Shown piece by piece: positions 51,925 to 61,800 of a stretch of DNA of 64,000 nucleotides (position 1 is the first letter of the stretch; every line of letters starts with the position of its first letter). The stretch is from positions 806,001 through 870,000 of the forward strand of contig CM065651.1 of NCBI GenBank assembly GCA_033220425.1. The letters run 5' to 3'. The translations under genes were made by a program, and so were the position numbers. This DNA is from Lepraria neglecta. Its lineage: Eukaryota > Ascomycota > Lecanoromycetes > Lecanorales > Stereocaulaceae. A model generated the notes under the pieces. That model had not been told where the DNA came from and made no database searches. It was given only the letters and a program-made list of their open reading frames with translations.

Positions 51925-53944
51925 TTATCCATCGGATCCCGGCTGCCGTGAAGACCTTGTCGAAGAATTTCCGTGGTTTGCTGCCTGTGCAGCTAGAGCT
52001 GCTTCCCTCTGGGCTCTCATAGCCTGCATCTGTGCCTGTGTAGGCTGCCCTGGGAGAATTCTCGACCTGAATACCATGCTCGCAGTGTCGAACGGATCGA
52101 CATAGTATCTTGGCACTTCGTTCTCATCGTCGTCATCGTCATACTTGTACCGATCCGCAATGGCAGAGTCCACGTTTTCCTTTTGCGTCATACGCATTCC
52201 TCTACGATCGATGAGTAGCCGGCCGCCTCTGCCAAATCTACGCCGGTATGAGGGCTGACTATGACAGGGTCCGTCATAGGATGGAGACGCATAGCGCACG
52301 GCTACCGATTCTGCCTTGTTTGCATTCACGGTCCCAAAATCCATCCCACCGTCCCCAGAATGCTCCGAAGAAACTGAGGCAGGTGGTGTAGGTAAGTATT
52401 CTGTCGTTGCGGTACGAAAAGTCGATCCGGTACCAGTTTCTGATGGAGGCGTCAGTGGCGCCTTGGTCAAGTCAACGAAGCCTTCATTCCACTTCTGATG
52501 CTGTCGAATCTTCTCCTCAATCGCTTCCGAGATCTCTCTCTCGCGCTCCGCGTGCCACTCAGAGAGATGGAGCAGATCGGATTCTGCAGGTCGGCCATCG
52601 GTTCTTCGGGGAATTTGAATATTCGGCATCCGCTGAGTAATCTCCAGAGGCTTCTTCTTTGGCTGGTTCTGGCGTCAGTGCAAAACTTGTTAAGGTCACC
52701 ACCATTGCTCTTACCTTCTGGTTGATGAGGATATCCTCGTCTCCCTGCTTGTATTGATCCGGGAGATTTTGCTTGACTTGCCTCAGGTTGGTCCGTTGTT
52801 CAAAGAGTTGCCTCTCTACTTCGAGCTGCTCCCGCTTATGGAGTTCCCTCTGCTTGATCATTGCTAATAGCTCGCGAGACTCTTCAAGCTCCTTTCTGAG
52901 CTTCTTGAGCTTCTCGGCACTATGAGCATCCCTACCGCGCGTCTTGCGAATTTGCCGAACCTCTCGCCTCCGGAAACAGACGTAAGGATCAGCGTCGTCA
53001 GTGTCTGCACCAGTCTCGAACTTGACCATGTCAGTATCCATGTTTAAAAACAAGAGACTGATGACTTACCTTAAGGCCTTGTATTAGTGATTTGTTGCCG
53101 GCCTCTAACCTTCGAGTTTTCCAGTGCTCATAAATCTCCTTGGAGAACCGCTTTTGAGCATAGTCAAGGTAATCGTCCATCGTTTCTTCAGTGGTCTCAT
53201 ACGAAATCACAGGCGGACTGTCTACTGCCGCCCACGGCTGTTGGGATTGAGCCGTTTCCTCGAAGCAGTTCATTATCTCTTCAAAAACGACATCGGAACA
53301 CTGAGTCGATGCATTCTTTCTCTTGTTCATTGACCTCAAGAAAACTTCATCCTCTTCGTCCAAGTCATATGGGCAGCCGGCGACATCTTCTACGGTGGAA
53401 GAAAACCGAATGTACGAATGCGGTTGCTTATACTTAAGAGGGTAAAGTTTCTCATAGTCGATCGAACTTGGAACCGCATCTGGAGTTGGGATGTATATCT
53501 GAGCAACTTTACCACCGATGGCAGCTGCTTGTGAAGCTGACAGTGCGGCTTGCAAGTGGTGTTCCCTGTTCGTTGACGTTAGGTGACGTGCTTGGGTGAT
53601 CGCGAAATAATGAAAACGAAGATGAACCCTGGAAGACCTGGCTACAAGAGAACTGAAAACAACACAGGAACAAAGCAGAAGAAATAGGGATGACTTGCTG
53701 TTCTTCTGCCTTCTCTATGCCGGTATCAATTCTAGGCACATTCCTCTGGAGTTCATCATCAATAGGCTCGAGCTCATCTTCTCGAACTATTCCGAGCCCA
53801 TTTCGAGTATTGAGCTTTCTTTGCCTTATGCCTGCAGGTATTTGAAGTCAGTGTATGAAAATATGTCAAGGCATGCATGGTTGAGATAAACGTGGTACAC
53901 TCACGTTGCGACCCTAAGGCAGCGGCAGTGGTCGCGCGAGTCAT
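51925..53944 (-). CDS. EPL1: Enhancer of polycomb-like protein Epl1 (NuA4)
   Basis: Five exons (53905-53944, 53699-53831, 53070-53565, 52715-53020, 51925-52662) encode 570 aa. The EPcA domain spans IRQRKLNTRNGLGIVRE, EKAEEQEHHLQAALSASQ and YIPTPDA, and continues to DPYVCFRRREVRQIRKTRG. A long coiled coil (EKLKKLRKELEESREL) and a Pro/Ser-rich, partly acidic C-terminal part follow. Epl1 is the scaffold that joins Esa1, Yng2 and Eaf6 in the NuA4/Piccolo histone H4 acetyltransferase. The second intron fits only as GC-AG: the donor GCAAGT at 53698 and acceptor CAG at 53566 restore EEQEHHLQ. Gene identity is certain; the last acceptor could be 3-6 nt further in. Confidence 0.94.
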
Positions 53945-54375
53945 TTTGGGGATGAGGAAGATCGGGATACCACAACCGAGGCACTTTGGTGTTTATTATG
54001 AACTTCATGGTGCGCATTTTAAGCCCATGTCTGGCATTAGGGACCGGTAAAATTTTGATGAAATTTGTGTCGAGTTATTCGCGGATTGATGGATTGTTGT
54101 TGCCCTTGTGATGGGTGTTGTTACCGAGTGATGGAATTTGACCCTTAGCGCGCCCCCTGGCGCCGAGCTTATCACTTTTCCGGTTGCGGCTTGCCCCTCC
54201 CTGAACTTCGTAAGTGTAGCTTCAGCTAGTAGTGAAAACAATCATCCAACACCACACTTGAGCTACATTTGGACGATATTCACGACCCTTTGAGCACACA
54301 ATAACGTGATAACGCAATGCGCTAAGTTTTACATTGACTATTCCCACTCATACAAGAGCAACAACATAACCAACC
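53945..54375. promoter_or_regulatory. Divergent promoter region EPL1/CNB1
   Basis: 431 bp between facing-away starts. One upstream ATG at about 54317 (ATGCGCTAA) is a 2-codon uORF candidate for CNB1. No factor site is identified. Confidence 0.45.
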
Positions 54376-55416
54376 ATGACCGACTCCAACGACCCAAACA
54401 ATGCAGCTCTCATGGACGCTCGTCGTCGAGGAGCAGGATCGAGTAGTCAGCTGCTGGACAGCATCATACAAGGATCAAACTGTGAGGCATTGCGGAGGAG
54501 GTCTATGTGTCGAGATCAGAGGCTGACGGGGTGACACCACCGCAGTCGACCGAGATGAAGTCGACAGATTGAGAAAGCGATTTATGAAACTCGATAAGGT
54601 GGAGATAACTTGTTAGCGATTATCGCCATGCTGGAAGCTCACTACGCACACAGGACAACTCCGGAACGATAGAACGCGACGAATTCCTCTCCCTGCCCCA
54701 AGTCTCCTCCAATCCACTCGCGACTCGGTACAATCACCCTTCCCACATAGCCCCCTCGACCGGCCATACGGCCCTAAGAATCCCTAAGCTGATCAGTTCT
54801 CTCTCAAAACAGAATGATCGCCATATTCGATGAAGACGGCGGCGGAGATGTCGATTTCCAGGAATTCGTCTCCGGCCTCAGCGCCTTCAGCTCCAAAGGC
54901 AACAAAGAAGAGAAGCTACGATTCGCCTTCAAGGTCTACGATATCGATCGTGACGGATACATAAGCAATGGCGAATTGTTTATTGTGCTCAAGATGATGG
55001 TGGGGAGCAATTTGAAGGATATGCAATTACAGCAGGTTGGTCACCCTTGGCAAAAGAGGTTGGGAACCGGGCAATACTGTCACTGTGTGGCGAGGAGATG
55101 AGGGGGCGGAGGCAAAGTGGAAACGCCAACACTCTTGTTAGGAAAAATTGAGTTAAAGGACACTGGTTGACGAATGGTGTGTTGACAGATTGTGGACAAG
55201 ACCATCATGGAGGCGGATACGGACCGGGATGGCAAGATCAGCTTCGAGGAATTCACGAAGATGGTGGAGAATACAGATGTTTCTCTGAGCATGACGTTAG
55301 GTACAACTTCCCTTTCGTTTGTTCGCAAGCCTGTTACCCTCCGCGGCCTCATCCGATGTCTCAACTTGGGAGTATTGCGGGTGGCAAGTGCTTACGGCCA
55401 CACAGATCAGTTCTAG
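54376..55416 (+). CDS. CNB1: Calcineurin regulatory subunit B
   Basis: Six exons (54376-54481, 54546-54598, 54654-54727, 54813-55035, 55189-55300, 55406-55416) encode 192 aa. Four EF-hands are readable: [39 protein letters not shown] and [13 protein letters not shown], all with full ligand sets. The end is SMTLDQF, the last codons coming from an 11-nt final exon. It is the Ca2+-binding subunit that activates calcineurin A. The start is MTDSNDPNN, about 18 residues longer than usual, with no Met-Gly myristoylation start; I found no MG exon upstream. Everything after [16 protein letters not shown] is near canonical. Confidence 0.96.
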
Positions 55417-56450
55417 TTGATACCCCATAGCGATAGCTCGAATCTTTGCCGGCAAGGTGAGGTGGGGAAGTTGACGAAACCTAAGTGACGAAATATTCAC
55501 GAACGACCCAGGCTCCAGAGAAAGTGTTTTGATGATGATTACTATAAATGGAGGCAGCTTTGTTGTCAGGCTGCCTTGAATGACGAGTTCGGAACATGCC
55601 TGTCAACGATCTGCTCTACTTCACTAGAAGGCAGCAGCCCGAGGCAGCCACATAGGGTCTACATCCAATAGAATTTTATGCCATGATTCTTTCAGTGCTC
55701 TCTACATCAACACCTCTACGGGAGATGTCACGTGTTAATATCCCCAAGATCGTGACTATGTCATCTCGCCTCGTTGCTCTCCCAGCAGTATCGACTTGTC
55801 ATTTTTACCTTGTCTTGGCAAGAAGGGTTTCGACGCATGCCAAGTACTTTATTCCTAGCTACGCACGCGCGTCTTATGTGCCCTTGCATCTCATTTAGTA
55901 AAATACAAAAATGTGTACGTTGCCTCAAGCAGAGCTGCATCATGTGTCTTGTTTCAGCCAACAACTGCAAGGAAGAATCCATGTCATGAAAAACACAGCC
56001 TCGTGATGCTCGCTTTTCACACACACCCCCCTCGCGACCCCTGTACGACTTATGCAATGTCGATCTTTGGCGTTCTGCCAAAGGAGCAACTCTACACGCA
56101 GCCACAACAATGTCGATCGTATCTACATCAAGTCAAGGTCATGTGATATATGGGTGTGATGGGTTTTATTTGGTGATTGGGTATCAATCACTTTCAGCTC
56201 AGTGGTAGCGGGAGTCTGGGCGAGGCTGTCTCGGCTTTGAGGTCTCATTCTCCAATGACCTCGGCTTCATGGACTAACGACTTGATAGTATCGGCAATCA
56301 TGTCAAGGTGAAGCGTAGATTACAGCTGGAAACCTTGTGTTTGTGTTTATCTGATGCTAAGATACCGCTACTTGATCCTACCGCGGCGCTGAGCTCCCCA
56401 TCTGTCCAAATGGAAGCAGGGCTGTTGCGCTCGCTGGTGTTGCTCACAAT

Positions 56451-56549
56451 GCTCTTCTCGTTTTCTCCACCGTAGTGAGGCTCGCACCCTTTTCGATGCT
56501 CTTCTCTCCTGTCCCCCCTTCGTGTAGTGAGGCTTGCGCCCTCCTGTAT
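56451..56549. repeat. Imperfect tandem duplication (~47-52 bp unit)
   Basis: Two neighbouring units, 56451-56497 and 56498-56549, both begin GCTCTTCTC and share TAGTGAGGCT(C/T)GC(A/G)CCCT. The second is a few bases longer. Noncoding as far as I can tell. Confidence 0.7.
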
Positions 56550-56555
56550 CTAGAA

Positions 56556-56577
56556 AGACCAAAGCCTGCTTTGGTCT
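56556..56577. repeat. Perfect 10-bp inverted repeat with 2-bp spacer
   Basis: AGACCAAAGC at 56556-56565 is followed by CT and then its exact reverse complement GCTTTGGTCT at 56568-56577. It could form a tight hairpin or be a dimeric protein site. It lies just downstream of the tandem duplication. Confidence 0.75.
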
Positions 56578-57098
56578 CATGCCCGAACTCTCCATCTCCC
56601 CTCCTTTCTTCCCCGTGCCGATGCTGGATAACAATGAAAGCCCGATAGGGCTGTTGTACACATCTCGTAATGTAAACCAATGCAAGCTAAAAATGACGAA
56701 AATGACGAGTGCCTCCCTGGGTATTTTTGCCTAGTCTTTTTACATTGAACGCCTTGGCGTCCGGTTGCCCCTTTAAGTCTAAGTCGTAACGATGCATGAT
56801 AAAGTATCGTGATACAATGGTACAGGTGTTGAAGAATGGAAAAGAAAAATTTGTGGATTTTATACTCGGTGAAAATTCGATAGCGAGAGGTGGTGGTGTG
56901 TATGTACTGAAAGTTGCTGGTAGTCTTTGCGTGCGAATCTTGTTATGTACCAAAGGGCTCTCGTATGTAGAGCATTGTAGCGGAGTAGAGAGTGAGCTGT
57001 ACATGACCGGTGAAATTTGGCGGCTGTATGAGTAGAGAACACGATCTAGTGAGTGCATCCCAAGGTCGAGTGAAAGGGTAAATGCGTACACAGGTCAC

Positions 57099-58865
57099 TC
57101 ATCGATTGCCGATGGCCTGGGTTGATTGAGCACCTGGTTCTGCTTCAGGTTCTTCTTCCTTGTCGGTGGCCTAAACGATTTCGGAGTCAGCATTTCACTT
57201 TTGAAATACATTTTAGTCGAGAGACATGTCTCAGGAGCCGGACATCTTTTCCGGCTCAAACCAAGGCATGAAAGGGGAAATAATAGCTCAGAAAGTATAA
57301 CGTACGAGCAAGTCAATGCATTCTCCGAGGACTGCAGATTAATTAGCGACCGAAAAAACATGCACACCAAGAACAACTTGTGCCGTAGCTGACTTACTCT
57401 CAAGGATCTCTTCTTCGGCGACACCCATTTGATAGTCGACGAGTCCAAGCTTTTCAAGTTCATCAGCATGGACTATCAGATCTTCGCCCAACTTTCTGAG
57501 AGTCTCCACGGGCAGCAGACTCTGCGGTCGGGCCGGAGATCGCCCCGTATCGAGCATTTGCCGTGTATCGTCTTTCTGGCGCTGAAGCAGAGCAAGCCAG
57601 CAGTTGTTGAAATTGTCCCAAAGCTCGACTCGTTCCGCATGTAGTCTCTGATCATCTCTTGATAGCCCTGGGATAAATCAGCTTCCGAACAACCGTTAGT
57701 CCATAGTTGCTGACATACCAAGGCCTGCAGCATGCGTTAACAGCCACTCTGAAAGATTGGCTAATGATGCCCCGGCCTCAATCAACCTGCTCCTGAAGGT
57801 GTTTTCATTCGTCTCCCGTAGAGCACTGTGGTAGGTTGCGAATAGCTCAGCACGGGTGCCTGGTTCTTGTTCTGGCTCCGATGGTTCTTCAGGGTTCGCA
57901 GTCTGACTGAAATCTTGTGTCATTGTTGGGTATGAAGATGCGAGAGTTGAGCGCCCAAGCGAAGTGGGCTGATTGAATTGTATAGATTGCTGATACGTGG
58001 CCGTTGGGTATGTTTGAGGCATCACTGTAGCCCCTGAAACGTTGATAACGTTTCCCTGATTGTAGTACTGGCGTGGGACTCCGAATTGGCTCGATAAAAC
58101 CTCAGCTGCATTTTGTCGTGGCTGGTACTGAGCACTAGGCTCATATGGAGACTGTTGTTGTGCTTGTTGCAAGGGATGATACATCATCTGCGACTGATAT
58201 TGAGGATATCGCTGCCGCTGAGACTCTTGAGCGTACTCTGGTTGGTACGGAAATGCTGGTCCGTGCATACCTGGAGTCGTGTATTGCTGTCCAGGTACAT
58301 AGCCATAGCTTCCCAGATCTTGTGGGCTCCCTGCAGCTACAGGCAAAGGTGCAGACGTAGGGGCCTGTGTCGTCAACAAATGTGGTTGCCTGAACCGATC
58401 CGAACCGTCACCCTGTGTCACTCCTCGAACATTTTGTACATTTGGCGCTGTGGGGCCTTGCCCACCAAAATTAGCGGAGTATCCTTGGGAGTAGTTTGAC
58501 TGTTCGTATTGCCTCCGCCGTCGTCCGTCACCGTCCATACCACTCGTTCGGCCAAGCTTATGGCCGAACGGTGAGTTGGAGGCCGCTGCTCGTAGCCACA
58601 CAGGCGAAGCAGGTGGGGTCTCGTACACGGCCAGATTGTCGACGAAACCACAGTTCTCTTAAGGCAATCACGGAGGCTCTCAGTATGTACTCGACGCGGT
58701 CCTTTGGGGGGTCGTCTTTTTGAGTTGCAGGCTGTGCAAAGCGCCTGATCCACTAAGCCAATCATCAGGAACAAGGAGATGGCTCCGAGGAAACCAACAC
58801 ATGGTTTAGAGGGGTTCTCACCAGTCATATGGTGAAGCGACAGTGTAATCCTCCAACGTAGTCAT
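57099..58865 (-). CDS. Uncharacterised conserved fungal protein, Q/Y/P-rich
   Basis: Six exons (58822-58865, 58627-58744, 57719-58556, 57398-57667, 57306-57331, 57099-57170) sum to 1368 nt, 455 aa. The N-terminus MTTLEDYTVASPYDW leads to a helix (RVEYILRASVIALRELWF). A long Gln/Tyr/Pro/Ser-rich disordered middle follows (about 70-280). The conserved helical C-terminal part has LSEWLLTHAAGLGLSRDDQ, FNNCWLALLQRQKDD, GLVDYQMGVAEEEILEILGECIDLL. I recall this C-terminal pattern in unnamed Pezizomycotina proteins but know no function. One exon is only 26 nt. The first two joins are less certain than the last three, and the Q-rich tract could be prion-like. Confidence 0.7.
57221..57257. repeat. Palindrome plus hairpin inside last intron of Q-rich gene
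   Basis: A perfect 12-bp palindrome (GAGACATGTCTC, 57221-57232) is followed two bases later by an 8-bp stem, GAGCCGGA and TCCGGCTC, with a 7-nt loop (57235-57257). Both fall within the 135-nt intron 57171-57305. Confidence 0.7.
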
Positions 58866-61800
58866 AGGTCCATGTAGGCCTGGGTGAACGACTTGTAGAA
58901 AAAGGAAGGTGGCACTAGTAAAGTTGATGTGATCGACCTATGCAAGGATACTACCGGTGAAAATGAACTAACAAGCCTCTGAGTAGTTCTAAATAAGGAA
59001 CCGAACGGATCACAGATCAGGACAAGAAGAAAGTGAAAGGAATAGTGAGGGATGGTGGGTGTGGTTCGGCCCGGCGAATTCTTCAAGGTAGGATGTGAAT
59101 CCTTGTATTGCTGCCAAGTCTAGACAGCCTAGAAAAAGGAATATGATGATATGCACCGGGACACCGTGAGGCTGCGCTTGCCTTATCCTTATGCACACGC
59201 AACGGTCAGCTAATGCATTCAATGTTGGTTGGGGCGAAAGATCGTCGGTACTGTGCACCCACACTGATATTGAAGCGAGGCAATATTAATACTCCGACCG
59301 AAGGGGCCAACTTCTTTTAACAGCTGACCTGCCCTATAAAGGGAGACAGACCAGAGCCCTCGGCTGTTACAGCTCAAGAAGCTAGGAGCTGAGCACGAGA
59401 ACGGATTTTAAGGCATCCAATTGGGCGGCATGGGAATGTAATAGGTACCTAAGCAACGCAAGGACCTTGGGGTCCGATCTGTGATCTGGGCTGTTTTAAC
59501 GGCCTGTGAGAGGCTTGGACCAAGTCTGTAACGTATACTAATTGGGAGCTACTGTAGGAACGAAACTCTGTCCTTATTCGCGCTTGTTACGTATCAAATT
59601 GACACGCGGATAAAAAGCGCTGTGGCTTCGAAGAAATGACAAGCGCGAGGCAGTGTTTGTCCGTGGTTTCCTGTTTTAGAATGAGACGCTTCCTCGAAAC
59701 GTCCGAGCGAGACGACATAGAATACGTCTGAGCGATGTGTGAGCCCTAGCAGCGAGGTCAGAAAATACCTCAGGAAGAGCCATGCAAAGTATTAAGGATC
59801 ATACTACGTACGCCATGGCTGAAAGAGATGAGCAGCATACGCGGTTTCCGGCTGGGAGGGGGCTAAGCAGCAAAGTCAACCGCTAGCGCCTCTGATAAAT
59901 CCTTCATCTTTCGCCGTGAACCATACACCATACTTTGACAAGCCCAAGCCCGAGAGGAACGAGGACTCATGGCTTCCATATCTCTATCAAACACCGGTTT
60001 CTCGGATGGAGAGTACAGACAGATGGCCCATCCAATTGGGTGTCCAGACTCCGGTCCTTCCACGCTCTGGTCACACAGGCTTGACTCGGTCATTTGTTTC
60101 AACTTTTAAGCCTGGCTCCTTCAATCCGTTCGTTTTATTTTCTGCCTGGTTTGCTCATACCTAAAATTCACCGAGTTATTTTCAGATCTCAGTTGGAGGC
60201 CCTTAGATCTTACTGTTGGTGACCAGCCCCTCGGCCCATCGAAACGCCTTGCAGCAAATGACGTCCAGCCTTTGTCCCAAGGGTAGTGGCCGGGGCTCAC
60301 GGCGACAGTCCAAACGGCATCTCAGCTTCGATAAAGTCTATATCGCCAGGATGTTGGCACTTCCTTTCTTGGTTTTGCCCCCCCACCTACCCCAAATTAT
60401 CACGACCATCTGCGAAGCTGACGAGCCCTACGACGCGGTCATATGCTTGCCACACTGGCATCCCGGGAATACCGGCAGATTGGGGTAACAAGGTATGGGT
60501 AGGTGCAAGCTCGGGTAATATCAGGTATGTCAAATTAGTGTTTGGCTGACCTCCACGACGCCAAAAACCCAAGGCTTGGGATCAGCATCGTAGGTCTCTA
60601 TTTTTAATGCACTTAGGTGGCTCCAAAACGGCAGTGATCTGTACCAAGCGAAGCTTGCGCAGCCATCCCGTCGATCATTTTCGCCTCACAATCTATCGGC
60701 CACGCGAATTGAAGCCTCGAAGCGAGTAACCTCAATCAATCTTGGCTGGAGAAAACGAAAAAAGCACCCCATTAGCTTGATCGATTGTCAATGGCACACT
60801 GCTGGGCTTTGATATCATTTTCCCGTTGAAGCCTCGGGTTGGTGTTTGGGCTTGATTGGCTGAAACATTACTGCAGGTACCGAGAACTCTATCTTGCCCT
60901 AGCCAAATTCTCTTTAGTGCATTATACGCCGCATCATTTTTAATCAGGAAACGAGTTGACACATCAAACTATCATATCACTCAACTTTTCGAGTTGGTGG
61001 CAATCTCGGTCCGCGATAAAAATAAGCAATCACTTCGAGATTGAAGGATTTCTAACAATCTTGTTTCGGAACGGCCTCGCTTGTTGGACTTCTCACAAGG
61101 TTGAAACGTGCTTTCCGCCGCGCCGACTGCCATAAATGATCCTTTCCGTTGGACCCTACGAAGCATTTGACTTCAGATGCTGTGCCGGACGTGATTGCGA
61201 CGCGTTTCGGCGTTGCCGACGCCAATTTCAGCATTAAATCGGGCCTTTGGATGCAATAGTCAACATTTCCGAGAACTCCAGTGCTATACTGAGCTCCTAG
61301 GACGACTGCATGTTTTCAAATTAGTCAAACTTTTTTGAAGAAAACAATGGTCAAGAGGAAGACAAAGAATAGCTGGCGCTCATGGAACAACCGAGCTGGA
61401 CGTCGGGCCTCCCCGATAACCAGCGTGGGGGCCATTGCAACTCCAACAATTCTAGGAGACCTTTGAAAAAAGAAACGAAAAGTAAGGTGCTGAGAGAGCT
61501 TATGGATGACTGCCTATTTGGAAACAATCCAAACGGGCAGGTACCTGCTGTCGCCCGAAGGTTCCTATGCAGAACAGAATCTTCCTTTAAATGCAGCATT
61601 ACCTGCGCCCGCGTCGATTATTTGCGGACTTAATTGTCATTGGCGTGGTACTTACAAGATCTGCTTTGACATCTTGCGCTAAATTATGTACTGTGCACGG
61701 TTCCCCAAACACGACGGCAACAATTCAAAGCTGACATTGTACGAGTATCTTGTGCTGCGAACCTTGATGTGCTATTGATGAAATCGCGGTCATGTCATAG

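Larger units (their letters stand above)
55417..57098. other. Convergent intergenic region CNB1 / Q-rich gene
   Basis: 1.68 kb between two converging genes. Open frames (55761-56105, 56368-56685, 56687-57091) have no recognisable product. It does hold a tandem duplication and a palindrome, listed separately. Confidence 0.55.

Noticed and set aside
56687-57091. 134-codon minus-strand frame next to the Q-rich gene
   Set aside because: Begins at a weak context, low-complexity Tyr/Thr content and no similarity; likely the 3' UTR of a neighbour.
60389-60484. Possible inverted repeat (CCCCAAAT / ATTGGGG) around 60.4 kb
   Set aside because: Arms are only 7-8 bp and about 85 nt apart; expected by chance in 64 kb.
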